Below, piece by piece: positions 17,520 through 27,078 of a stretch of 64,000 bases of DNA. The number at the start of each line of letters is the position of its first letter. The first letter of the stretch is position 1. The translations under genes were made by a program, and so were the position numbers. The notes under the pieces are model-generated. The model was not told where the DNA came from. It was given only the letters and a program-made list of their open reading frames with translations, and searched no databases. This DNA comes from DP-36 sp036004365 (GTDB lineage Bacteria > Desulfobacterota > Binatia > UBA9968), in contig DASYRN010000041.1 of the NCBI GenBank assembly GCA_036004365.1, positions 13,466 to 77,465 of the forward strand, in the 5' to 3' direction.

Positions 17520-18509
17520 CTACTTTTTATAGAGCTGTTTGATGAAGCCCGACGCTTCCAGCTCCCGGACCAGACCTTGGTCGATGAAGGCTTTCGGATC
17601 GGCTGCCGCAGCCTTGGGATCGCGCGGGGCGAGATCGTCAAGCAGGGTCTTAACGCCGTCGGGTGTAGGCAGCAGATTATCAGGGTAAACTGCAGTATAA
17701 GCCTGGTAGGCACGCTCCAGACCTTCGGGATCTGACATGCGCAAATTTTTGCCCCAAATAGCCTTGGCCTCTTCTTTATGGGTCTTGTTAAAATGGATCG
17801 CTTCGGTCATGGCACGGGCGAACTTAAGCAGGAGAGGCCGTTTCGCCTTGAGTATCGCTTCACGCGTAAGGACGCCGTTCCACCAGAATGGAATCTTGAG
17901 GGAGCCGATGTCGAAGAGATCCCTAAAGCCCAACTTTTCTGCCTCGCGCACAAACGGCTCCGGCATGATGGTGAACTGGATTACTCCCTTCGAAAGCGCG
18001 GCGAATCTTTCCGGGTTGCCTCCCGCCGTGATGATTTTGACCTCCTTTTCGGGATCCACGCCTAGTTTTTTTAGAGCGAGCCGGAGTCCCAGATCCGACG
18101 TGCTGCCGATGCGGTTCACTCCGCCGATTTTTCCTTTGACCTGCTCGATGCCGGTAATGTTTTGCGCCGATATGATGTGGTCAACAAAAGTGCGGACGAC
18201 GCCTAGAATCATAACCGTGTCGGCTCCGGCCAGACGGGACGAGACCAGCGTCGTTACCGAGGTGATGGCGACATCGATTTCACCAGCCAGGAGAGCCTGG
18301 AGGGCGGTCGGGCTAGCGCTGATGCTAATAATCTCAGGTTGAACGCCTTGTTTTTGGAGCAGCTTTTTCTCCTGAACTACCCAAATGGGGCTGTTGGCCG
18401 GACTGGCTCCGGCCCATGCGATGCGGATTTTTTCTTGCGCGGCGGCTGAACCTAGCGCGCTCAAAAATACCATCGCGCAAATTGTCGTCACTAACAGTCT
18501 CGTGAACAT
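17520..18509 (-). CDS. NMT1-like ABC transporter substrate-binding protein, tandem copy A
   Basis: A 329-residue binding protein with a signal peptide (MFTRLLVTTICAMVFLSALG, cleavage near AAAQEKI) and the same architecture as copy B. It is the upstream gene of the pair; copy B follows after 45 bases with its own ribosome site. The start at 18509 has GAGGGG upstream. The two differ in scattered positions across the ligand cleft, so they may bind related but distinct ligands. The natural ligand is unknown; family members bind sulfonates, pyrimidine precursors and other small molecules. Confidence 0.9.
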   Translation of the reverse strand: MFTRLLVTTICAMVFLSALGSAAAQEKIRIAWAGASPANSPIWVVQEKKLLQKQGVQPEIISISASPTALQALLAGEIDVAITSVTTLVSSRLAGADTVMILGVVRTFVDHIISAQNITGIEQVKGKIGGVNRIGSTSDLGLRLALKKLGVDPEKEVKIITAGGNPERFAALSKGVIQFTIMPEPFVREAEKLGFRDLFDIGSLKIPFWWNGVLTREAILKAKRPLLLKFARAMTEAIHFNKTHKEEAKAIWGKNLRMSDPEGLERAYQAYTAVYPDNLLPTPDGVKTLLDDLAPRDPKAAAADPKAFIDQGLVRELEASGFIKQLYKK

Positions 18510-18572
18510 CGGAACCCCTCAGAGTCGCGGTCAAACTAACACTTTGCTCCGAACCCGGTCAAGGTTTCGGCT

Positions 18573-18600
18573 GTCAGTGGTCAGCGGTCAGCGCTCAGAG
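18573..18600. repeat. Four tandem GTCAG-type heptamers
   Basis: Four adjacent 7-base units, GTCAGTG, GTCAGCG, GTCAGCG and CTCAGAG, lie in the intergenic space between the divergent binding-protein gene and uvrC. A looser version (ATCAGCG, GTCAGTT) occurs at the uvrB/lipoprotein junction near 15880-15900. They look like drifting copies of a short dispersed repeat. Confidence 0.55.
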
Positions 18601-18616
18601 GCGATTGAACTTCCAA

Positions 18617-18644
18617 TTGCTCGTCGTCGAATTTGAGCTATAAT
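18617..18644 (+). promoter_or_regulatory. Candidate sigma-70 promoter for uvrC
   Basis: A perfect -10 box TATAAT (18639-18644) with a -35-like TTGCTC (18617-18622), spacer 16, 36 bases before the uvrC start. Confidence 0.6.
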
Positions 18645-18680
18645 TTGGAAGCGGATATCTGATTCTTAAAGATTAATCCT

Positions 18681-20528
18681 ATGTCTTCTATCGAGGAAAA
18701 ACTGGAAGGCCTTCCCGCTGGCCCAGGTGTTTACCTGATGCGGGATCGGAACGGGAAGGTGATCTATGTTGGAAAAGCGAAAGATCTGAGAGCGCGGGTG
18801 CGCGCCTACTTCCGTCGCGGCGACGGGCGCTCCCAGATCGAGTTTCTTCTCCGCAAGGTGGGCGACTTCGAGTCGCTCGTCACCCAGAACGAGAAGGAAG
18901 CCCTGATCCTGGAAAACAACCTCATCAAGCAGTTCAAGCCGCGCTATAACATCCGCCTGAAAGACGACAAGAGCTACCTCAGTATCAAAGTCAACGTGCG
19001 GCATCCCTGGCCCAGAATCCTCGCGACGAGGAAAATCGTTAAGGACGGCAGTCGTTATTTTGGCCCCTACTCGTCGGCGATTGCCGTGCGGGAGACTCTC
19101 GATATCATCGAAAAGCATTTTCTGCTTCGAAACTGCACGGAATACAACTTTAGAAATAGGTCGCGTCCTTGTCTGCAGTATCAGATCAAGCGCTGCTTAG
19201 CTCCCTGTGTTTTGCCCGTGGATCCGAAAGAGTACCAAGAGAACCTCAGGCAGGCCATTCTGTTCATCGAAGGCAAGCAGCAGGAACTGCTGAGCGAGCT
19301 GAAGCGCAGGATGAAGGAAAAGGCCGAAGCGCTGGAATTCGAGGCGGCGGCGAAGATTCGGGACCAGATCCAGGCGGTCGAGAAAACCGTCGAAAGGCAG
19401 CGCATGGTTTCTCACTGGGGCGCGGACCAGGATATCTTCGGACTCTATCGCGAAGGAGGATTTATCGAGGTACAGGTTCTTTTTGTCCGCCAGGGCAAAC
19501 TGACGGGAAATCAAGCGTACTCGCTGGAAGATCTGGAGTTCTCCGATGAGGAGGTTATGGAATCGCTGCTCACTCAATTCTATCAGGGTGATCGATTTGT
19601 GCCTGACGAGATTCTTCTTCCCGTTGAGCTTGAAGACAGGGAAGTCCGGGAAGAGTATTTGACTGAGCGCCGAGGAAAGAAAATTTCGCTTTTGTGTCCG
19701 CAAAGAGGAGACAAGCGCAGACTCGTGGAGATGGCGGTGCAGAATGCCCGGCAGAGTTTCTTTGAGCGGCACGACCAGGAAAAGGAAAGAGAAAAGATGC
19801 TCGTCGAGCTGCAGGGACGGCTGCGGCTCAAGCACTACCCCCAGCGGATCGAGTGCTATGATATCTCCAACATTCATGGTTCGCATGCGGTCGGCTCCAT
19901 GGTGACATTCATCAATGGAGAGCCGGAAAAGAAGTTCTACCGCCACTATCGCATCCGAACGATCGCCTCTGAGAACGGAGGGGATGATTTCGCCATGATG
20001 CACGAAGTCCTGAAAAGACGCTTTGCACGAGGGATCCATGAAGGGGACTTGCCGGATCTCGTGGTGGTAGACGGTGGGAAAGGGCAGTTGGCGATGGCAA
20101 TTGCCGCGATGCGCGAAGTGGGAGTGCCAGACGTGGACGTGATTGCGCTGGCGAAGATGCGCGTTCAATCTAATGCGCGAAGCTCGGAGATCCACCGGAT
20201 CGAAGAGCGTGTCTTTTTACCAAGGCAAGCGAACCCGATTATTTTGCCTCGAAACTCCAACGCCTTATTTTTGCTTCAGCGGGTCCGCGATGAGGCGCAC
20301 CGCTTCGCCATCACCTACCATAAGAAGCTTCGCGGGCGGGCGACACTCTATTCGGCTCTGGATAGGATTCCTGGGATCGGCGGGGTGCGCAAGAGAGCGC
20401 TTCTCCGCGCTTTCGGCAGCGTCAAGAAGATCGAGGAGGCGACTTTAGACGATCTGCTGAAGGTGCCGTCCATGAATGAAAAAGTCGCTCACCAAATCCT
20501 GCAGTCATTGAAACCGCCCTCCGTGTAG
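18681..20528 (+). CDS. uvrC: Excinuclease ABC subunit C
   Basis: A 615-residue UvrC, the dual-incision nuclease of nucleotide excision repair. In order: GIY-YIG domain (GVYLMRDRNGKVIYVGKAK), Cys-rich/UVR motif (EFEAAAKIRDQI), the RNase-H-like nuclease (ECYDISNIHG, VVDGGKGQL) and C-terminal tandem helix-hairpin-helix (IPGIGGVRKRALLRAFGS). Length and order are normal. The ATG at 18681 has no strong ribosome site. It is transcribed divergently from the binding-protein pair and is followed by comEC. Confidence 0.97.
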   Translation: MSSIEEKLEGLPAGPGVYLMRDRNGKVIYVGKAKDLRARVRAYFRRGDGRSQIEFLLRKVGDFESLVTQNEKEALILENNLIKQFKPRYNIRLKDDKSYLSIKVNVRHPWPRILATRKIVKDGSRYFGPYSSAIAVRETLDIIEKHFLLRNCTEYNFRNRSRPCLQYQIKRCLAPCVLPVDPKEYQENLRQAILFIEGKQQELLSELKRRMKEKAEALEFEAAAKIRDQIQAVEKTVERQRMVSHWGADQDIFGLYREGGFIEVQVLFVRQGKLTGNQAYSLEDLEFSDEEVMESLLTQFYQGDRFVPDEILLPVELEDREVREEYLTERRGKKISLLCPQRGDKRRLVEMAVQNARQSFFERHDQEKEREKMLVELQGRLRLKHYPQRIECYDISNIHGSHAVGSMVTFINGEPEKKFYRHYRIRTIASENGGDDFAMMHEVLKRRFARGIHEGDLPDLVVVDGGKGQLAMAIAAMREVGVPDVDVIALAKMRVQSNARSSEIHRIEERVFLPRQANPIILPRNSNALFLLQRVRDEAHRFAITYHKKLRGRATLYSALDRIPGIGGVRKRALLRAFGSVKKIEEATLDDLLKVPSMNEKVAHQILQSLKPPSV

Positions 20529-20610
20529 ATCGCTCATCCGGATGCGAGGTTGAAAACGAGTCGGCCGGTCCAGTCTTTCGCTCGGATTTCCTACTCATTT
20601 TCTGCGAATT

Positions 20611-23154
20611 GTGGTAGCAAGCAGTCCGGGAGCGAGAGAGTTGGAGCAGTCTGTCGGGGCAAAGATTTTGACCCCAACTATTCCCGACCCGGCACGGAGG
20701 GGATGGCTGGAGAGAAGCCCGTCTGTCTGGCTTGTCACGCCAACTCTCGCTCTTCTTGCGGGTCAGGCCATGGCCGCCGCACCGATTCTCCTCCCGTATT
20801 CTTGTTTGGGTTTGTTCATATTCCCTGCGCTGCTGTTGTTGCGCCGGACTTGGAGGCCGTGGGCGGGCTTGATCGTGGTGGCGGGCATCGCGTTCGGTTT
20901 GGGCTACGTCAGACATCGGCAGCTTCTTCATCCTGAATTTCCCGTGAACCACCTTCGTGTGGTCATGGATGAAGGATCGCAAATCTATCTTGAAGGCGTG
21001 CTCGGCTACGAGCCGGAAAGACTGCCGCACCGCAGCCGCTGGGTGGTCAAGGCTCAGAGGGTCTGGCACGCTACGGGCGCCCAGGAGATCACGGGCGATC
21101 TGTTGGTCGGTGTTCGCCAGGCGAGAAGGGAATGGCGTTACGGCGACAGGATACGATTTTGGGCACGGCCCCTGATTCCCCGCAACAGCGGAAATCCGGG
21201 TGGTTTCGATTACCCTTCGTTTCTGGCGCGGCGTCAGATCTATGCGACCGCTTTCCTAGAAAACGACGACAGAGTGGAATTGCTTGCGCGGCGGTCTTCC
21301 GGGGTGTGGCACGGAATCGAGGATCTACGGAGGAAGATCCGCCGATTTCTCGAAGGAAATTTTTCGGCGCGAAACGGGGCGCTTATGAAAGCGTTGGTGG
21401 TGGGGGATATGGGTGGGATTTCCAGGGAGGTACGGAACGACTTTACCGCGGCAGGCGTAAACCATGTTCTCTCGATCTCCGGGCTTCACGTGGGCATGCT
21501 CGGGTTGGTTATCTTTCTTGGCATCCGCTTCCTCGGCCTGTTCAGCACCGCTCTGTTGCTGCGGTGGAATTTGCTCAAGGTCGCAACCTTTTTCTCTTTT
21601 TTGGCCGTGTTGTTTTATACCGCTCTTGCCGGAGCGATGATCCCAACTGTCCGCTCAGCCATCATGATAAGCATCTACGAGTTGGCCGTCCTGTTAGATA
21701 GGGAAGAGGAGCTGTTCAGTAGCCTGGCGTTTGCCGCGCTTTGCATCGGTCTTGTTTGGCCCGGAGCAGTGATGGATATCTCGTTCCAGCTTTCTTTTCT
21801 TGCCGTTCTTTTTATTATCGCTGGTTTGCGAAAAGTGAATCAGTGGCGCTCCGTAGAGCGGCCGCGTGAGTTGCCCCAGGAGCGCCGTTGGTGGGCGAGA
21901 ACTCTCCGGCCGGTCGGCCTGTATCTGGTGGTTCCTATCCTGGCGACCCTTGGAACCGGGCCTCTCATCGCTCACTATTTCGGCCATCTCTCACTGGTTG
22001 GATTTTTTTCCAACTTGGTTGTTGTTCCCCTGGTGGGTTTCGTGGCGGTGCCCCTAGGTCTTCTGATCGGCTTCCTGTCTCTCCTGGCCCCCGGGTTAGC
22101 GTTTTTCGTTGTCCAGTTGGCCGAGCCTGTCTTGTCTGTGACGCATGAGATGGTGCAGTTTTTCTCGCGCCTGCCTTTGGCGAGTATCGGTGTGCCCGCT
22201 CCCAATCTCTGGGAAGTCGGCATGCTCTATTTCCTGATTCTTTCGATCTTGTTTCTGCAGCGCAGAACCTCTCTGATGCTCTTACTCGGGATCGCGTGTC
22301 TGTGGGTCTTCGGAGAGAGTTACTACTGGTGGAATGAGCGGTGGAGACGAACGGAATTGCGCGTAACCTATCTCAACGTGGGCCATGGCGATGCGGCGGT
22401 GGTGGAGTTTCCCGGCTCAAAAGTCTTGCTGGTTGACGCGGGAGGAACCGCGACAGGAGAGTTCGATACCGGAGAAGGGATTATCGCCCCCTTTCTGCGC
22501 GCGCGGAAGATTCTTAAGGTAGATTACCTACTCGTCACCCATCCCAGAGTAGACCACTATGGCGGAATGCGAACCCTCGTGGAGCGGTTCGCGCCGGCGG
22601 AATTTTGGTCTGGACCCAGCAAAGGCCGCACTGTCCGCTACGAAGAGATGGATGCGGCAGTGCAAAAGTCAGCCATTCGCAAGATTTCTCTCAGTAGCCG
22701 GGAGCCGTGCCGCTTCATCGATGGCGTCAAGCTCTGTGTCCTTTATCCTGCGGAGTCCAACGGGGGTGACTTCTCCGTTGTTATCCGCTTGAGCTTCGGC
22801 GAAGTGCATTTTCTGTTTGCGAGCGACATCGAGGGAAGAGACGAAAAACTCCTGCTCCACCAGCAGACCGATCTTTCCAGCGCCGTTCTTAAGGTTCCGC
22901 GCCATGGCAGCCTCAGCTCCAGCACGGAGGAATTTATCACAGCCGTTAAGCCGCAACTTGCGATCTTCTCTGTAGGTCGTAGAAACGCCTTCGGGCTTCC
23001 CAGAGAGGACATCGTCGCGCGCTATGCAAAGCTTGGCAGCCAAATTCTTCGTACGGATCAGGACGGCGCGATTATCGTAGAGACCGATGGGACGAGAATC
23101 CGATATCACACCTATCTGAGTGGTAAAGCGGGGGTGCTAATGCCTGGATTTTGA
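20611..23154 (+). CDS. comEC: ComEC/Rec2 family DNA-uptake channel with metallo-beta-lactamase domain
   Basis: An 847-residue protein with the complete three-part layout: an N-terminal DUF4131/OB part after two membrane helices, the Competence membrane core (ISGLHVGMLGLVIFLGIRF and several following helices, ~265-560), and a C-terminal metallo-beta-lactamase-like domain (~590-830) with LNVGHGDAAVVEFPG, LLVDAGG and THPRVDHYGG. It would form the inner-membrane channel for single-stranded DNA uptake. The GTG at 20611 is the longest plausible start; an ATG at 20703 is an alternative. No other com genes are in the window. Confidence 0.93.
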   Translation: MVASSPGARELEQSVGAKILTPTIPDPARRGWLERSPSVWLVTPTLALLAGQAMAAAPILLPYSCLGLFIFPALLLLRRTWRPWAGLIVVAGIAFGLGYVRHRQLLHPEFPVNHLRVVMDEGSQIYLEGVLGYEPERLPHRSRWVVKAQRVWHATGAQEITGDLLVGVRQARREWRYGDRIRFWARPLIPRNSGNPGGFDYPSFLARRQIYATAFLENDDRVELLARRSSGVWHGIEDLRRKIRRFLEGNFSARNGALMKALVVGDMGGISREVRNDFTAAGVNHVLSISGLHVGMLGLVIFLGIRFLGLFSTALLLRWNLLKVATFFSFLAVLFYTALAGAMIPTVRSAIMISIYELAVLLDREEELFSSLAFAALCIGLVWPGAVMDISFQLSFLAVLFIIAGLRKVNQWRSVERPRELPQERRWWARTLRPVGLYLVVPILATLGTGPLIAHYFGHLSLVGFFSNLVVVPLVGFVAVPLGLLIGFLSLLAPGLAFFVVQLAEPVLSVTHEMVQFFSRLPLASIGVPAPNLWEVGMLYFLILSILFLQRRTSLMLLLGIACLWVFGESYYWWNERWRRTELRVTYLNVGHGDAAVVEFPGSKVLLVDAGGTATGEFDTGEGIIAPFLRARKILKVDYLLVTHPRVDHYGGMRTLVERFAPAEFWSGPSKGRTVRYEEMDAAVQKSAIRKISLSSREPCRFIDGVKLCVLYPAESNGGDFSVVIRLSFGEVHFLFASDIEGRDEKLLLHQQTDLSSAVLKVPRHGSLSSSTEEFITAVKPQLAIFSVGRRNAFGLPREDIVARYAKLGSQILRTDQDGAIIVETDGTRIRYHTYLSGKAGVLMPGF

Positions 23155-23216
23155 GAGACCCGATGCGACCCAGCGTGAAAGTTTTAGCGGACGGGTTCTA
23201 AGAATTTCCGCAGAAA

Positions 23217-24053
23217 ATGTTTTCCTTGTTCATCGTGGCTTTCTTTTTTCTCTTTACCTCTCTTTGGGGCTTTTATATTTCCGTGAAACCGACAAAGATC
23301 GTCTCCGGAACCACGCCCAAGGATCTCGGACTCGAGTATGAAAAGGTTTCATTCACCACGGATGATAATGTGATGCTGCGGGGTTGGTGGATTCCCTGCA
23401 AGACAGAGTCGACAGCAAAGACGATCATCGCCCTGCACGGTTATCCCGCTGATAAAGGCAATATACTGCCGGCCATTGCCTTTTTAAGCCAAAGATACAA
23501 CCTGCTCTTGTTCGATTTTCGCTATCTCGGGGAAAGCGGCGGCACAAACTCCACTGTTGGCGCTGAAGAGACGAGAGATTTGAGGGCGGCCGTTGATTTC
23601 CTTAAAGCGCGGGGAATTCAAGAGATCGGGGTATGGGGATTTTCCCTGGGCGGGGCCGTAGCTTTGATGGCAGCTTCAACGGTGCCGGACATAAAGAGTC
23701 TCGTTTCCGAGTCGAGCTACGCCCGGCTGGACCTCATGGCCCCGGCGCTCTTTCAAATTCCGGTCCTCAGATATCCCCTTGCGTGGCTGACCGCTCTTTG
23801 GGCGAGGATATTTTTAGGCATCCGTCTGAGAGAGGTATCGCCCCAGGACAGCGCGAGAAACCTCGCGATTCCTGTTCTCATCATCCATTCCCAGGGCGAT
23901 TATCTGATTCCGTTTCAACACGCGCTGCTGCTTCAAGAGGCGCTGAAGAACAATCCCAAAGCGGAGTTCTGGTTTCACGACAAGCTGCCGCATGGCCATC
24001 TCGCGGCGGAATACCAAAAACGAATCCTCGATTTTTTCGAAAGAAATCTCTAA
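23217..24053 (+). CDS. Alpha/beta hydrolase with N-terminal membrane anchor
   Basis: A 278-residue protein. The first ~20 residues form one membrane helix (MFSLFIVAFFFLFTSLWGF); the rest is an alpha/beta hydrolase of the serine-aminopeptidase S33/BAAT type. The triad is visible: Ser143 in GFSLGG, Asp in HSQGDYLIPF and His in LPHGHLAA. The oxyanion region is LHGYPADKGN. Substrate unknown. Its stop overlaps the stop of the convergent molybdenum-enzyme gene by four bases. Confidence 0.9.
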   Translation: MFSLFIVAFFFLFTSLWGFYISVKPTKIVSGTTPKDLGLEYEKVSFTTDDNVMLRGWWIPCKTESTAKTIIALHGYPADKGNILPAIAFLSQRYNLLLFDFRYLGESGGTNSTVGAEETRDLRAAVDFLKARGIQEIGVWGFSLGGAVALMAASTVPDIKSLVSESSYARLDLMAPALFQIPVLRYPLAWLTALWARIFLGIRLREVSPQDSARNLAIPVLIIHSQGDYLIPFQHALLLQEALKNNPKAEFWFHDKLPHGHLAAEYQKRILDFFERNL

Positions 24054-26281
24054 GTCGATCCGTCCCGTCTTCTTGCCATGGCGCTAAAGATCTCTTCGGC
24101 TGTTATGGGCAGCGATTGGAGCCTTACTCCGACAGCATCTTCCACCGCGTTGGCAATAGCCGGGGCAACCGGGATGATCGCTGTCTCTCCAATCGCCATG
24201 CTGTTGTAGGGTCCTGATCCCGTGGGCGCTTCCGTGATCACGCTCTTGAAGTCCGGAATGTCCTGGATGGTCGGAATCTTATAGTCGCCGAAGTTCGCGG
24301 TGATGACTTTGCCTCCATCGACCATCAAATGCTCCATGAGCGCGTACCCCATTCCCATCATGGCGCCTCCTTCGATCTGCCCCTGATGCATAAGCGGATT
24401 AAGCACGGTGCCGGTGTGATGGGCGGTCGTGAATTTCTTTAGCTTGATCTGGCCTGTTTCAGGATCCACTTCAACTTCAGCGACTTGCGCGCACATGGAG
24501 GCGTCGTGGACTTTTGTTCTGTCGTTATAGTAGCCTTCAGCGCGAATCGGCGCGCCCACTGCCTTGACGAGTTCGGCGTAGCTCATGCGCCGCTCGGCGC
24601 GGCGGTGAAGCACTCCGCCGTTGGCGATGATGACATCTTCGGGCTTTCCGCCCAAATGTGCTGCCGCAGCCCTCTTGATTTCTTCTTTTACTTTGGTCGC
24701 CGCATCATAGGCGGCGTTGCCGTAAACTCGCGTGGCCCGACTCCCGCCCACGCCGGTGTCCTTCCGGCCGGTCCGGGTATCCAGAGACATGGCCTGAATT
24801 TTATCAAGTGGAACTTGAAGCTCTTCGGCGACAATCTCACAAAGGACGGTATAGGTTCCGGCTCCCTGATCGAGCATGGCCGAGGCCACCGAGATCTGTC
24901 CGTTTTCGTCGATCGTAACGGTTACCGCTCCCTCGCCACCATTAGTGAGCCATTGGGTGAGCGCGATGCCCCGCCCGGTATTTTTTGGCTTCGGCTTGAA
25001 ATAACCGGATTCTTTGAGCGCTATTTCAAGCGTTTCATGAGCTTTGATGTGGTGGACATCTCCCCCGGTGGGCAACTCGTCTCCGTCGCGCATGAGATTC
25101 TTGCGTCGAAGGTCGGCCGGGTCGATGCCCAATCTTCTCGCCACGAGATCCATCTGGCTCTCATTGGCGAACGCACCTTGAGGATCGCCCGGGGCCCGCA
25201 TATGACCGCAAGGAACCTTGTTCGTGTAGACCATCCTCTCCTCGACGAGGGCGTGTGGGATTTTGTACGGGCCTGGGCACTCTCTTGGACCTTGCAGCAA
25301 GCCGTTGGGCTTGAAGGCGCCGTAGGCCCCGCTGTCAAAGATAAATTCCATATGGTGCGCGACAAGGGTCCCATCTTTTTTCACTCCGGTCCTAACTTTG
25401 ATAATCGATGAGTGTCTTGGGTTGCCAGCCGTAAACTCTTCGTCATAGTCCATGACCATCTTCACTGGGCGGCCGCTCTTGAGGGACAGGAAGTAAGCGA
25501 CAGGAATATCCATGAAATCGCCTTTGCCGCCAAAGTCACCCCCGATATAGCAGGGATGAATGACGAGCTTCTCAGGGTCGATCCTTACGGCAGTAGCGAC
25601 CTGATCCCGAACGACGTAGGGAACTTTGCTGCACGACCAGATCTCTGCTCCGCCCGAAGGATCCGCCTTTGCCACGCAGGAATGCGGTTCGATATAGGCG
25701 TGGTGGACTTTGTTCGTCGTGAATGTGTTCTCCACGACGATGTCGGACTGGCGGAATCCCAGCTCAAGATCTCCCTTCTTCCAGGAGATATAAATAAACG
25801 TATTGCTCGGCGTCTCCAGCTTGGCAGGGAGTCCCTTGTAACTCATCACGTCGGGATGGATCAAGGTCGCCATCGGCTTGATCGCCTCCGAAGGGTCCAG
25901 CACCGGCTCGAGCTCCTCATACTCGACTTCGATGAGAGCAAGAGCCTGCTCGGCCGCCTCTTCGGTTTCCGCCGCCACCGCGGCTACTTTTTCCCCAATG
26001 AATCGCACCACCCCGTCCGCCAGGATCGGCATGTCGTAGACCCGCCTGCCGATTCTGAGACCAGTGACATCTTCACCCGTGATCACGGTCTTAACTCCAG
26101 GGACTTGCCTGGCTCTATGGACGTCGATCCTTTTAATACGCCCATACGAGATGGGGCTGCGCAGTACTTTTCCCCACAGCGTTCCAGGCAAAACCACATC
26201 GACTGCGTAAACCGCTTTCCCCGTAACTTTGTGCTCGCCTTCTACCCTAGGTGTAGGTCTGCCGACGATTTTTTTTGTCAC
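24050..26281 (-). CDS. Xanthine dehydrogenase family, molybdopterin-binding (large) subunit
   Basis: A 743-residue large subunit of the molybdenum hydroxylases (xanthine/aldehyde oxidase, CO dehydrogenase relatives). The N-terminal a/b hammerhead (~20-130) and the two-part Mo-pterin domain are seen, with GGDFGGKGD, RAPGDPQG, the DQGAGTYTV pterin loop and the catalytic Glu in MAIGETAIIPVAP. Start is a GTG (26281) with a good site (AAAGGAGAAG). Active enzymes also need FAD and 2Fe-2S subunits; none are adjacent, so partners must be elsewhere or the protein works differently. Substrate unknown. Confidence 0.93.
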   Translation of the reverse strand: MTKKIVGRPTPRVEGEHKVTGKAVYAVDVVLPGTLWGKVLRSPISYGRIKRIDVHRARQVPGVKTVITGEDVTGLRIGRRVYDMPILADGVVRFIGEKVAAVAAETEEAAEQALALIEVEYEELEPVLDPSEAIKPMATLIHPDVMSYKGLPAKLETPSNTFIYISWKKGDLELGFRQSDIVVENTFTTNKVHHAYIEPHSCVAKADPSGGAEIWSCSKVPYVVRDQVATAVRIDPEKLVIHPCYIGGDFGGKGDFMDIPVAYFLSLKSGRPVKMVMDYDEEFTAGNPRHSSIIKVRTGVKKDGTLVAHHMEFIFDSGAYGAFKPNGLLQGPRECPGPYKIPHALVEERMVYTNKVPCGHMRAPGDPQGAFANESQMDLVARRLGIDPADLRRKNLMRDGDELPTGGDVHHIKAHETLEIALKESGYFKPKPKNTGRGIALTQWLTNGGEGAVTVTIDENGQISVASAMLDQGAGTYTVLCEIVAEELQVPLDKIQAMSLDTRTGRKDTGVGGSRATRVYGNAAYDAATKVKEEIKRAAAAHLGGKPEDVIIANGGVLHRRAERRMSYAELVKAVGAPIRAEGYYNDRTKVHDASMCAQVAEVEVDPETGQIKLKKFTTAHHTGTVLNPLMHQGQIEGGAMMGMGYALMEHLMVDGGKVITANFGDYKIPTIQDIPDFKSVITEAPTGSGPYNSMAIGETAIIPVAPAIANAVEDAVGVRLQSLPITAEEIFSAMARRRDGST

Positions 26282-26477
26282 GATCTTCTCCTTTACCTTT
26301 CTTGGTTGAAGAGACTTGTCCCGGCGGTCTCAAGCGGCCAGTGATCTCAGAGAGGTTTCTTAACATAGGAGAGGAGCAGATTCCAAGCGATGCAAAAATG
26401 TGGGTAGTGAGCCATTTTGGCAGAGATCCTTCGCATTGCTCAGAATGGGAATAATGTCCAAAAAGTGTGTGTCATTT

Positions 26478-27012
26478 CTACCTCGGACACAGATGCAAAT
26501 ACCATCGAAAATAAGCTTCACGATGATGTTGTGCCAGGCCTCGATGTTGTCGGTACTTGTGTTTCAGCCGAGCGAAGTAGCCTTCTAGTGCATTGGTAGA
26601 TTTGGCAATTAAAGGATCGTCGAGGTAACGGAACATGTCAGGCAAAGCAGCCAGCAACATGCTGCGGGCGCGCTTGAGATCGCTAAAGACCCAGCCCTTC
26701 TCTGGTGAGCGGGCAATGTGGCAGCCGTAACGGCGTTCCCAAGCATGAAGCTGCGAGAGGAAGCGATCGCGATCGGAAAGGTTGTGGAGGGACATGAGTT
26801 GGAGAAAAAGGGCTCTAAGATGTTTAGCGTCGGTGCGTTTGGGATGCTGCCTGCACCAACTGAGTCCTTGGCGTTGGATGTGCACCAGACAGCGCTGAAT
26901 GAGGATCTCAGGCCATAATAGCCGCAAGATCCGCACCAGGTGCGGATTGCCGTCTATGGTAGCGCTTGTGGGTACTAAGCCGAGTTGGAGTAAAGCCAAA
27001 CAAAAGGATGTA
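26478..27012 (-). mobile_element. Transposase relic (MULE-type, IS256/IS1249-like), 5'-truncated
   Basis: About 175 residues match the C-terminal half of a mutator-like DDE transposase: an ATIDGNPHLVRIL segment with the first visible catalytic-type Asp, QRCLVHIQRQGLSW, and the end STNALEGYFARLKHKYRQHR with HHREAYFRWYLHL, where the Glu is the last acid of the triad. The frame continues upstream to 27245, but that part has no transposase character, so the N-terminal half is missing. No terminal inverted repeats were found. It marks the left, damaged edge of the accessory region. Confidence 0.75.
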
Positions 27013-27078
27013 GGTGCGCGGGCCCTTCGGCCGTCTCGGGAGCACCGTGGATGACTGTGAAGCACAGAACGCGGAAGC

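Noticed and set aside
19197..20195. 332-codon open frame antisense to uvrC
   Set aside because: Fully covered by uvrC, with Arg/His-rich noise-like translation.
24485..26344. Two ~310-codon open frames antisense to the molybdenum hydroxylase gene
   Set aside because: Both mirror the real gene's codons and show no family pattern.
26282..27012. Left copy of the tRNA 3' end as an attachment repeat
   Set aside because: I looked for the GGTTCGA/GGCGGTGG pattern and found none.
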